Assembly: GCA_030591065.1 (NCBI GenBank)
Contig: JAUVBU010000008.1
Location: 1-17,967, forward strand
Length of the DNA stretch: 17,967 nucleotides
From: a bacterium
Lineage (GTDB): Bacteria > Patescibacteriota > Minisyncoccia > Minisyncoccales > JANBVM01
Direction of reading: 5' to 3'
This document shows, piece after piece, positions 7,227 through 13,096 of this stretch; within the stretch, counting starts at the first letter, position 1, and the number at the start of each line of letters is the position of its first letter. Position numbers and translations under genes: made by a program. The notes beneath the pieces were generated by a model. It had not been told where the DNA came from. It saw only the letters and a list, made by a program, of their open reading frames with translations, and made no database searches.

Positions 7227-7298
7227 GCCGAGGTAGCTTAATGGTAGAGCAACGGTGTCGTAAACCGTAGGTTGGGGGTTCAAGTCCTCTCCTCGGCT
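7227..7298 (+). tRNA. tRNA-Thr (anticodon CGT)
   Basis: The acceptor stem GCCGAGG/CCTCGGC is perfect with discriminator T. The D arm is GCTT-loop-GAGC with GG. The anticodon arm is ACGGT-GTCGTAA-ACCGT with CGT at 7259-7261, reading ACG. The T arm GGGGG-TTCAAGT-CCTCT uses two G-U pairs. Only CA follows the discriminator, so CCA must be completed enzymatically, unlike the neighbouring tRNA-Gly. It lies 11 nt after tRNA-Gly and is probably processed from a common precursor. Confidence 0.93.
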
Positions 7299-7311
7299 CA
7301 TTCAAAACAGT

Positions 7312-7339
7312 TTGATTTTTAAGTTTTTTATTGTATAAT
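7312..7339 (+). promoter_or_regulatory. Promoter upstream of prfB
   Basis: TTGATT (7312-7317) and a perfect TATAAT (7334-7339) are separated by 16 nt. The expected start near 7346 gives a leader of about 28 nt before the prfB ATG at 7374. This allows prfB-ftsE-ftsX to be expressed independently of the upstream tRNA operon. Confidence 0.7.
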
Positions 7340-7373
7340 TGAAAAATGAAATAGTAAGTTTTGATAGACTGTT

Positions 7374-8433
7374 ATGGAAAATATTTCTGAAAAAATTGAA
7401 TATTTAAAAAATAAACTCCTCAAGGTTGAGGAGTATCTTTGACCTTGCCGAAAAGAAAGAAAAGCAAAAAGAATTAAATAAAGAAGTTCAAGATATTAAT
7501 TTTTGGAAAGACAAAGAAAGAGCGATTAAAATTTCCAAAGAATTTAATCAAATAAATCAGGAAATAAAAGATTTTGACAACTTGAGGCTTCAAATAGAAG
7601 CTGCGGAAACCCGGGAAGAAATATTTAAAATAGAGAAAAAGTTAAAAGCAAAAGAAAAAGAAGTTTTGTTTTCAGGAAAATATGATAAAAACGGAGTTCT
7701 TTTATCTATTTATGCGGGAGTAGGAGGTAGGGATGCCCAGGATTGGGCTACAATGCTTTTAAGAATGTATTTAAAGTATTGTGAGAGAAAATCTTTTAAA
7801 ATGAATGTTTTACATCAATCTTTTGGAGAGGCTGGTGGACCAGAAGGAAGAATTGGAATAAAGTCAGTTACAGCAGAAATAGACGGTAATTTTGCCTACG
7901 GAATTTTAAAAAAAGAAAATGGAGTTCATCGTTTAGTAAGAATATCTCCTTTTTCCGCTAAAGATTTACGTCACACCTCATTCGCTTTTGTTGAAATTAT
8001 TCCGAAGATTAAAGACCTTACAAAAGAGAAAATAGAGATTAAGGCCGACGATTTGAAAATAGACTTTTTTAGATCATCTGGCCCAGGAGGACAATACGTT
8101 AACAAAAAAGAAACAGCTGTTAGAATTAGACATTTACCAACCAAAATTGTGGTGTGCTGTCAGTCGGAAAGATTTCAAGCTTTAAATAGAAAGAAAGCAA
8201 TGGAGTCACTATATTCAAGAGTCGGAGATTTTTATAGGAAGGGCCACCAAAAAAAGATGGCAAAAGTAAAGGGAGATAAAATTTCAGTTAGTTGGGGAAA
8301 TCAGATTAGAAATTATGTTATATATCCCTATAAATTAGTAAAAGATTTACGTACGGGGGTGGAAACCAGTAAGGTGGCTGAAGTGTTAGACGGGCAACTT
8401 GACGAATTTATTGAAGCAGAAACTAAATTATAA
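7374..8433 (+). CDS. prfB: Peptide chain release factor 2, with programmed +1 frameshift
   Basis: RF2 recognises UGA and UAA and releases the peptide at the ribosome. The gene is in two frames. ATG 7374 opens a 22-codon frame that ends at an in-frame TGA (7440-7442). A +1 shift on the preceding CTT continues as GAC at 7441 and runs to TAA at 8431-8433, giving 352 residues (E. coli RF2 has 365). In the shifted product the stop-recognition motif SPF is at about 191-193 and the catalytic GGQ at about 238-240 (SSGPGGQYVNKKETAVRIRH). After the shift the sequence DLAEKKEKQKELN matches the usual RF2 N-terminal helix, so an internal start at 7426 (TTG) would truncate a conserved helix. An intact RF2 implies that UGA is a stop here. 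ftsE follows after 19 nt. Confidence 0.95.
7428..7443 (+). promoter_or_regulatory. RF2 autoregulatory +1 frameshift site
   Basis: GAGGAG-TAT-CTT-TGA-C reproduces the well-known RF2 recoding site. It has a Shine-Dalgarno-like purine block (7428-7433) three bases before the slippery CTT (7437-7439), then the poorly terminating TGA-C (7440-7443). When RF2 is scarce, the ribosome pauses at UGA and slips +1, restoring RF2 synthesis. The purine block needs a functional anti-Shine-Dalgarno in 16S rRNA. Confidence 0.95.
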
Positions 8434-8452
8434 ACCTAACATCTTAAATTCT

Positions 8453-9151
8453 TTGATTAAATTTCAAGACATTACTAAGATTTATTCTTCTAATGCCTCT
8501 AAATCAGAACCTACTATAGCTTTAGATAAAGTTTCTTTTGATATTTCTCCAAAAGAGTTCGTTTCTCTTGTTGGAAAATCTGGAGCTGGAAAAACAACCT
8601 TATTAAAGCTTCTTTTAATGCAGGAAAAACCTACTTCAGGAGACATTCTTTTTGAGGGAAAAAATCTTTCCGATATAAGATCAGAGGAATTACCTTGGCT
8701 TAGAAGAAAAATAGGTGTTGTTTTTCAAGACTATAAATTACTTGCGGTTAAAACAGCTTACGAAAATATTGCCTATACCATGGAGGTTATTGGAGCTAGA
8801 GACGAAGAGATTAAAAGGGACGTTCCTAAAGTTTTAGATATTGTTGGTTTAAGCGAAAGGGCGGGGAATCTTCCAGCTGAACTTTCCGGAGGAGAAAGAC
8901 AAAGAGTAGCTATAGCTAGAGCCTTAGTTCATCGTCCCGATATAATTTTAGCTGATGAGCCAACTGGAAATCTTGACCCATATCATACTATGGAAATTAT
9001 CGAGCTTTTACTTAAAATTCAACTAATGGGACCAACTGTTGTTTTGGCTACCCACAATAAGGACGTAATTAACAGATTAAACAAAAGAGTTGTTACTTTA
9101 GAAAAAGGAAAAATAATAAGAGATGAAAAAGAGGGGAGATTTATATTATAA
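8453..9151 (+). CDS. ftsE: Cell division ABC transporter ATPase FtsE
   Basis: From the TTG at 8453 the protein is 232 residues and begins (M)IKFQDITKIY, the normal FtsE N-terminus. An upstream in-frame ATG at 8399 would add 18 residues overlapping prfB with no family counterpart, so TTG is preferred. Walker A is GKSGAGKTT at 41-49, the Q-loop is FQDYKLL with Gln92 (an FtsE-typical sequence), the signature is LSGGERQR from 144, Walker B is ILADEPTGNLD at 165-175 and the H-loop His is 201. FtsE binds ATP and, with FtsX, controls septal peptidoglycan hydrolases at the division site. ftsX starts 18 nt downstream. No Shine-Dalgarno is visible. Confidence 0.93.
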   Translation: MIKFQDITKIYSSNASKSEPTIALDKVSFDISPKEFVSLVGKSGAGKTTLLKLLLMQEKPTSGDILFEGKNLSDIRSEELPWLRRKIGVVFQDYKLLAVKTAYENIAYTMEVIGARDEEIKRDVPKVLDIVGLSERAGNLPAELSGGERQRVAIARALVHRPDIILADEPTGNLDPYHTMEIIELLLKIQLMGPTVVLATHNKDVINRLNKRVVTLEKGKIIRDEKEGRFIL

Positions 9152-9169
9152 ATTTAAAACTTTTTTAAA

Positions 9170-10078
9170 ATGTTTACTGTATTAATAAGAATATTTCGCT
9201 CAGGATGGAGGAGTTTTTATCGTGACCGAGAAATAGCTTTAGCTACTATCTTTGTTTTGTTTTTAACTGTTATATTAGCTGGCTCATTTTTTCTATTTAA
9301 AGATATTAGTCAAATTTTAGTTGCAGACCTACAGGAAAAAATTGACGTATCGGTTTACTTTAGAGAAGAAACCCTAGAAGAAGATATTTTGGGTGTAGGT
9401 AAAGAACTTTCTGAATTACCGGAAATTAAAAATATAGAATATGTTTCAAAAGAACAAGCTCTGTTGAATTTTATCCAGAGACATGAAAGGGATACAGCTT
9501 TGCTTGATTCTATTGATGAGCTCGGAAAAAATCCATTTTTAGCTGCTTTAAATGTAAGAACTTGGAATCCCGATCAATACGCAAAAGTTTCTAAGTTTTT
9601 AGAAGGTCCTGGATTTGATAGTTTTGTTGAAAAGATTGATTACTATCAAAGAAAACCAGCGATTGACACTATGCGCTCTTTAAATTCTGGTGTTACTAAA
9701 ATTAGTATTTCTATTGCTGTTCTTTTAATTATTATAGCTATTGCTGTTAGTCTTAATACTATTGGTCTTTCAATTTATAATTCTAGAAAAGAAATTGAAA
9801 TTCAAAAATTAGTAGGAGCTTCTAGTTGGTTTATTAGGGGACCATTTTTAGTTCAAGGAATGATTTGCGGAATTTTAGCAACTCTTATCTCGATTTTAAC
9901 CCTCAGTTTTATTTGTTGGTTTTTAAGTCCTAGAATTGAAAGTTTCTTTTTGAGTATTAGCCTTTTTACCTTGTTTGTTGAAAACTTTTGGATGTTAGTT
10001 TTAATTCAATTTACTACTGGGATTAGCTTAGGTGCGGTTTCAAGTCTAGTTGCTATTAAAAAATATCTGAAAGACTAG
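9170..10078 (+). CDS. ftsX: Cell division membrane protein FtsX
   Basis: A 302-residue permease-like protein with the FtsX topology. TM1 is at about 22-43, then a large extracytoplasmic domain (about 44-172) containing KIDVSVYF, a P-E-I-K-x-I-x-Y-V-S-K-E-x-A stretch and an N-P-F-x-A-A-L-N-V motif. Three closely grouped C-terminal helices follow (about 178-200, 226-250, 272-297). Between TM2 and TM3 lies the conserved cytoplasmic loop SRKEIEIQKLVGASSWFIRG, which contacts FtsE. The extracytoplasmic domain is the part that engages a murein hydrolase or its activator in other bacteria. No EnvC or hydrolase gene is next to it. It is followed after 4 nt by tRNA-Gln. Length and order (ftsE-ftsX) are standard. 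Confidence 0.94.
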   Translation: MFTVLIRIFRSGWRSFYRDREIALATIFVLFLTVILAGSFFLFKDISQILVADLQEKIDVSVYFREETLEEDILGVGKELSELPEIKNIEYVSKEQALLNFIQRHERDTALLDSIDELGKNPFLAALNVRTWNPDQYAKVSKFLEGPGFDSFVEKIDYYQRKPAIDTMRSLNSGVTKISISIAVLLIIIAIAVSLNTIGLSIYNSRKEIEIQKLVGASSWFIRGPFLVQGMICGILATLISILTLSFICWFLSPRIESFFLSISLFTLFVENFWMLVLIQFTTGISLGAVSSLVAIKKYLKD

Positions 10079-10082
10079 TTTT

Positions 10083-10153
10083 TGCGGGGTGGTGTAATGG
10101 TAGCACGCTAGGTTCTGGCCCTTGTAATCTAGGTTCGAGTCCTAGCCCCGCAG
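10083..10153 (+). tRNA. tRNA-Gln (anticodon CTG)
   Basis: The acceptor stem TGCGGGG/CCCCGCA has the U1-A72 pair typical of tRNA-Gln, with discriminator G (10153) followed by CA rather than full CCA. The anticodon loop TTCTGGC carries CTG at 10115-10117, reading CAG. The T arm is CTAGG-TTCGAGT-CCTAG. The anticodon stem CTAGG/CCTTG has one T-T mismatch (10109-10123). The gene lies 4 nt after ftsX and is followed by a strong terminator, so it is the last element of the prfB-ftsEX transcript. Confidence 0.9.
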
Positions 10154-10162
10154 CAAAGATTT

Positions 10163-10188
10163 CCGTCTATTAAGTTAGGCGGTTTTTT
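10163..10188 (+). terminator. Intrinsic terminator after tRNA-Gln
   Basis: CCGTCTA (10163-10169) pairs with TAGGCGG (10176-10182, one G-U pair) around a 6-nt loop, followed by TTTTTT. It closes the prfB-ftsE-ftsX-tRNA operon. Confidence 0.88.
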
Positions 10189-10190
10189 GA

Positions 10191-10196
10191 TAAAAT
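10191..10196 (+). promoter_or_regulatory. Possible -10 box of the MazG-like gene
   Basis: TAAAAT lies 8 nt before the ATG at 10205, so any transcript would start at or next to the start codon. It follows directly on the T-run of the previous terminator. No -35 is recognised. Confidence 0.35.
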
Positions 10197-10204
10197 GAAA
10201 TAAT

Positions 10205-10531
10205 ATGGAACAAATAACAATAAAGGAACTTACAAAATTAATAAAAATACAAGCAGAAGAAAAAGGTTTTGGGGCAAAACCAGAAGACGTTAATGTTGCA
10301 GAAAAGATTGCTTTAATTCATTCTGAAGTTTCTGAAGCATACGAAGCATATAGGCATAAAAATATTGACGGGAAAGATGGTTTCAAGGAAGAGTTAGGAG
10401 ATACTATTCAGCGAATCCTTCATTTGTGTGCAATATTTGATATTGATATAGAGGAGGAAATTTTAAAGAAAATTAATTCGAATAAAGATAGAAAGTGGGA
10501 CTGGAAAAAAATGAACGAAAAACATTCTTAA
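10205..10531 (+). CDS. MazG-like nucleotide pyrophosphohydrolase
   Basis: A 108-residue all-helical protein of the single-domain MazG/all-alpha NTP pyrophosphatase type. The metal-binding acidic residues are visible in two helices: Glu41 and Glu44 in HSEVSEAYEAYR, and Glu62, Glu63 and Asp66 in KEELGDTIQRIL. A C-terminal KINSNKDRKW segment matches the K-x-N-x-x-R region that contacts substrate in this superfamily. Enzymes of this fold hydrolyse (d)NTPs to (d)NMP and pyrophosphate and are thought to clean up damaged or non-canonical nucleotides. Which nucleotide this one prefers cannot be told. It appears to be a single-gene unit between two terminators. Confidence 0.85.
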   Translation: MEQITIKELTKLIKIQAEEKGFGAKPEDVNVAEKIALIHSEVSEAYEAYRHKNIDGKDGFKEELGDTIQRILHLCAIFDIDIEEEILKKINSNKDRKWDWKKMNEKHS

Positions 10532-10684
10532 TAAGTAGAATAAAGTCTAATATTATCTGATTAAAGAAATTAACTCTAAGTTTCTATAAAACCCTTTAAT
10601 TTCTACCAATTTCTCCTTCATTGTTAATATATAATTTCTATTTTCTAAAATTATAATAAGCTTTGGGCTAGGCAGCAAACTTAA

Positions 10685-10708
10685 CCCGAGATTATTTCTC
10701 GGGCTTTT
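10685..10708 (+). terminator. Intrinsic terminator before the nucleotidyltransferase gene
   Basis: CCCGAGA (10685-10691) and TCTCGGG (10697-10703) form a perfect 7-bp stem with a 5-nt loop, followed by CTTTT. It ends transcription from the MazG-like gene, or from a very short transcript starting after the TATAAT at 10652-10657. The next promoter begins 3 nt later. The preceding 150 nt (10532-10684) hold no convincing gene. Confidence 0.7.
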
Positions 10709-10710
10709 GG

Positions 10711-10716
10711 TATAAT
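10711..10716 (+). promoter_or_regulatory. -10 box of the nucleotidyltransferase gene
   Basis: A perfect TATAAT ends 7 nt before the ATG at 10724, placing the transcription start at the start codon and predicting a leaderless mRNA. It sits immediately after the preceding terminator, so no room remains for a consensus -35. Confidence 0.5.
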
Positions 10717-10723
10717 TGGTAGT

Positions 10724-11434
10724 ATGAACGATAAAGTTAAAAAAGTAATTGAAAATTTATATAAGAAATTTAACCCAATCTCTATTTTTTTATATGGCTC
10801 AAGGGCAAGAGGTGATTTTTTAGAAACTAGCGATTACGAAATAGGTGTTTTATATTCTAAAGATAAGAAGATTTTTAGAACAGAACTTAATAAATTTAAT
10901 CCTATTCCCAATATACGTTTTTATCCTTTTGAGTACGAAGGGTTTCTTAATTACAGAATGGACACCCCTTTTCCCAAAAACATTTATTATAATGAGATTA
11001 TATTAAGCGGAAAAACACTCAAAGGAAAAGAGGTTTTAGAAAAATTAAAAACACCATCCATTAAAATTATAGATTTACTTCAAAGTATAGAATTTAACAC
11101 AGGGCTTGCTTTGGGGTCAATTTTGTCTTATCGATGTAAAGACTTCGTCACCTCAAGAGAAGAGTTTTCTAAGTCGTGTTTATTTGGGGCTCGTTGTCTA
11201 GTTATTCTAGAAAAAAAAGAATTTCCTTTAACATATGACAAGATTTATAAGTCTTCAATTAATTTAGAGATTGATGATTATAGTAAAACAATCAAACATG
11301 CAATTGATGTTCGTAACGGGAAAGAAATAGAGAAAATACATATTTATAAAAATATATCTTTTCTTAATCAAGTCGTGAAAGAGAAGATACTGTCTGTTTT
11401 CAAAAAAGAAGGAAATCTAACTATTATTAACTAA
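10724..11434 (+). CDS. Nucleotidyltransferase-domain protein with helical C-terminus
   Basis: The N-terminal domain of this 236-residue protein is a Pol-beta-type nucleotidyltransferase. FLYGSRARGDFLETSDYEIG (residues 22-41) contains the G-S-x-A-R-G nucleotide loop (Gly25, Ser26) and the metal-binding pair Asp37-x-Glu39. The more common pair is D-x-D; D-x-E is known from aminoglycoside nucleotidyltransferases of the kanamycin type. The C-terminal half (about 110-230) is helical and resembles the HEPN/KNTase-C type bundle often found fused to such domains. The substrate could be a small molecule, a protein or a nucleotide; the sequence does not decide. There is no adjacent antitoxin-sized partner, so a MNT/HEPN toxin-antitoxin pair is not supported. 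It appears to have its own leaderless promoter, and no clear terminator follows it. Confidence 0.75.
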   Translation: MNDKVKKVIENLYKKFNPISIFLYGSRARGDFLETSDYEIGVLYSKDKKIFRTELNKFNPIPNIRFYPFEYEGFLNYRMDTPFPKNIYYNEIILSGKTLKGKEVLEKLKTPSIKIIDLLQSIEFNTGLALGSILSYRCKDFVTSREEFSKSCLFGARCLVILEKKEFPLTYDKIYKSSINLEIDDYSKTIKHAIDVRNGKEIEKIHIYKNISFLNQVVKEKILSVFKKEGNLTIIN

Positions 11435-11446
11435 AACAGGTTCTAA

Positions 11447-11521
11447 TATCGTCCCATAGCCCCAGCAGTTAAATTTGTTCAAAAAATAGAGGTCTATCTT
11501 AAAACAGATTCATTAGAATAA
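11447..11521 (+). pseudogene. Possible remnant of a degraded coding sequence
   Basis: Between the nucleotidyltransferase and CYTH genes, one frame stays open for 24 codons without a start codon, from just after a TAA (11444-11446) to a TAA at 11519-11521. It reads YRPIAPAVKFVQKIEVYLK, then a short tail. The composition looks protein-like rather than random AT-rich sequence and may be the C-terminal tip of a lost gene. I cannot assign a family and it may be chance. Confidence 0.2.
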
Positions 11522-11530
11522 GTTAATTAT

Positions 11531-12088
11531 ATGAATATTGAAGTAGAGATAAAGCTTAAAATAAATAGCTTTGAAGAGGTAAAAAAGATTTTACCTAAAC
11601 TTGGAAAACTAGTAAAAGTTATAAAACAAGTTGATGAATATTATATTCCTTATCATAGGAATTTTTTTGCTCAAAAACCACATCCTATAGAATGGCTGAG
11701 AATTAGAACAAATCCTGACAAAACAATTTTTGAGTATGACAAATCTATTAATAAAAAAGCTGATGGTGAGCAAGAGTGTGCTAATGAATATGAGACGGGA
11801 ATCTCTCAACCAGGGGAATTTAGAAAAATACTTGGTTTTTTAAATTTTAAAAAAGTAGTAACAATCGAGAAGTTAAGAGAGTATTGGAATTGCGGAGATT
11901 TTGAAATTGCTCTAGACAATGTTAAAGAGTTAGGGCTTTTTATTGAAGTGGAAGCAAAGGGAAGTTTTGAGAATACTAAAAAAGCTAAAGAGGGATGCTT
12001 GAATTTTTTAAAGAAGCTTGGGTTTAAAAACTGTGAAGAAGCCCAAATTAAGAAAGGATACCCTGTCTTACTTTTAGAAAAAAACTAG
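11531..12088 (+). CDS. CYTH-domain protein (CyaB/thiamine-triphosphatase-like)
   Basis: A 185-residue protein covering one complete CYTH domain. The signature ExExK is Glu4, Glu6, Lys8 in IEVEIKLK. The triphosphate-tunnel residues follow in order: LRIR (Arg57, Arg59), FEYDK (Lys71), EYET, EKLREYW (Lys114, Arg116), LDNVKELGLFIEVE (Asp129, Glu139). This family includes class IV adenylate cyclase CyaB, thiamine triphosphatase and inorganic triphosphatases; all bind a triphosphate inside a beta-tunnel with divalent metal. The order and the D-x-V-x-x-L-G-x-F-x-E-V-E strand are typical of the CyaB-like subgroup, but cyclase activity cannot be assumed. A possible -10 (TAGAAT, 11514-11519) lies 11 nt before the ATG. 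A strong terminator follows about 90 nt after the stop. Confidence 0.85.
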   Translation: MNIEVEIKLKINSFEEVKKILPKLGKLVKVIKQVDEYYIPYHRNFFAQKPHPIEWLRIRTNPDKTIFEYDKSINKKADGEQECANEYETGISQPGEFRKILGFLNFKKVVTIEKLREYWNCGDFEIALDNVKELGLFIEVEAKGSFENTKKAKEGCLNFLKKLGFKNCEEAQIKKGYPVLLLEKN

Positions 12089-12176
12089 CAAAAAAGTTTT
12101 TCCAGAGTTTAATTGTGACTACCTTTAACTATTTTGGCTAACTAAAGAAATCTGTAAAATTTATATAATTCAGAAG

Positions 12177-12208
12177 AAAAAACTATTTTATTTTTAAAAT
12201 AGTTTTTT
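12177..12208. terminator. AT-rich perfect hairpin terminator
   Basis: A 14-bp perfect stem (12177-12190 with 12195-12208, loop TTTT) begins with six A and ends with six T, so it can terminate either strand. It follows the CYTH gene. Its T-run leads directly into a TTGACA at 12210-12215. Confidence 0.75.
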
Positions 12209-12209
12209 A

Positions 12210-12239
12210 TTGACAAGGCAACCAGTTTTCTGCAAGGAT
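12210..12239 (+). promoter_or_regulatory. Possible promoter of the alpha/beta hydrolase gene
   Basis: A perfect -35 TTGACA (12210-12215) is followed after 18 nt by AAGGAT (12234-12239), a weak -10 with a TGC extension (12231-12233). The leader would be about 40 nt. The -10 is poor, so this is tentative. Confidence 0.4.
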
Positions 12240-12285
12240 TAAAAGCAGATACTGTCTTTAGTTCTTTTAAAAAGAGTTGAAAAAA

Positions 12286-12924
12286 ATGGAAAACGAAAAT
12301 ATTTTTTGGATAGATGGATTAACCTCTTCGTCTGCAAGGCAAGTTAGTGGCAAGGTTATAAAAAGAATTGAGCAAGAGATTCAAGTAGAAATTCTAAAAA
12401 TAGAATATGCTCAATTTCCAGAGAAAAACGTAAAAAGATTGAGGGGGGCTCTCGGAATTGAAGAATATGCCAAAGCAACTATCCGAAGAATTCCTAATAA
12501 TTCGAACAAGTATCCCATTTTAATAGGGTGTAGTATGGGTGGACTTATAGCTCGATATCTTATCGAAAAGATGGACTTAAAAGTAAAAGGATTAATTCTA
12601 TTAGCCACACCAAATAAAGGAATTAATCTTTCGATTATAGAAAAGGTTTTTCTTAGAATCATAGGTCCTATTCCTTGTGTCGAAGATATGAGACCAGAAA
12701 GTGATTTCCTTAAATCACTTGGAAGGTCATCGCTCGAGGAATATTATTATTTTTTTGGAGGAACTAATGATTCTAGAGTTAATGTTAACTCTAGCTTACC
12801 TTTTAGAGGTCCCAAGTCAATTTTGATAGACACTGGACATGCAGAGATGGTGAATATTGAAACAATAATGAAACTTGCGAACGTTATTAAAGTTTTAATA
12901 CTAGCAAGTAATCAAAGCCTATAA
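12286..12924 (+). CDS. Alpha/beta-fold hydrolase (lipase/esterase-like)
   Basis: A 212-residue protein from the ATG at 12286; an in-frame TTG three codons upstream is less likely. The nucleophile elbow is GCSMGG with Ser83, followed by LIARYL and then KGLILLATPNKG, the oxyanion-side pattern of class 2 lipases, PGAP1-like and related esterases. DMRPESDFLKSL (from 134) matches the P-x-S-x-F-L-x-x-L lid-proximal segment of that group. The acid is probably Asp162 in GGTNDSRV and the base His185 in DTGHAEM, completing Ser-Asp-His. No signal peptide or membrane segment is seen, so it should act in the cytoplasm. Substrate is unknown: an acyl ester or thioester is most likely. The stop codon lies inside the stem of a strong terminator, so this is a single-gene unit. 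Confidence 0.82.
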   Translation: MENENIFWIDGLTSSSARQVSGKVIKRIEQEIQVEILKIEYAQFPEKNVKRLRGALGIEEYAKATIRRIPNNSNKYPILIGCSMGGLIARYLIEKMDLKVKGLILLATPNKGINLSIIEKVFLRIIGPIPCVEDMRPESDFLKSLGRSSLEEYYYFFGGTNDSRVNVNSSLPFRGPKSILIDTGHAEMVNIETIMKLANVIKVLILASNQSL

Positions 12925-12971
12925 ATTTAAATTTTTCAATTAAAATTTAAATATTAGGCTTATTTTTTTTT
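12915..12971 (+). terminator. Long intrinsic terminator overlapping the hydrolase stop codon
   Basis: The arm starting AAGCCTA at 12915 pairs with the arm ending AGGCTT at 12961 through an AATTTAAATTTT-type AT-rich stem, followed by a run of nine T after one A. The hydrolase TAA (12922-12924) is inside the 5' arm, so translation termination and hairpin formation are coupled in space. Confidence 0.8.
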
Positions 12972-13036
12972 GCCTTAATTTTAAATGTTTCTTATTAAGC
13001 TAAAGAGTCTTGGTGTTGTTTTGTAATATATAAAAA

Positions 13037-13065
13037 ATGACCAGCGAGTAATTTTTTGATAGAAT
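13037..13065 (+). promoter_or_regulatory. Promoter of V4R-like copy B
   Basis: ATGACC (13037-13042, 4 of 6 matches to -35) and TAGAAT (13060-13065) with a TGA extension are separated by 17 nt. The start near 13072 gives a leader of about 25 nt, the same as for copy A. Confidence 0.5.
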
Positions 13066-13096
13066 AAAAATAAATAATCTACAAAAATTTAAGAAT

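Noticed and set aside
7426..8433. Uninterrupted release-factor frame starting at a TTG
   Set aside because: The real gene starts at ATG 7374 and enters this frame by +1 frameshifting at 7440. The TTG start would overlap the recoding signal.
8399..8452. N-terminal extension of FtsE from ATG 8399
   Set aside because: The 18 extra residues overlap prfB and have no counterpart in FtsE. The family N-terminus begins at the TTG at 8453.
10553..10621. 22-codon minus-strand frame between the MazG-like and nucleotidyltransferase genes
   Set aside because: It has an ATG and an AT-rich upstream region but no distinguishing composition, no hydrophobic span and no terminator. It is too short to support.
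10724..11434. Toxin-antitoxin (MNT/HEPN) system
   Set aside because: Only one gene is present, containing a nucleotidyltransferase domain with its own helical tail. There is no adjacent small partner gene and no RX4-6H motif to support a HEPN toxin.
11609..12662. Minus-strand frames at 11609-11809 and 12411-12662
   Set aside because: They are antisense shadows of the CYTH and alpha/beta hydrolase genes, both of which have clear catalytic motifs on the plus strand.
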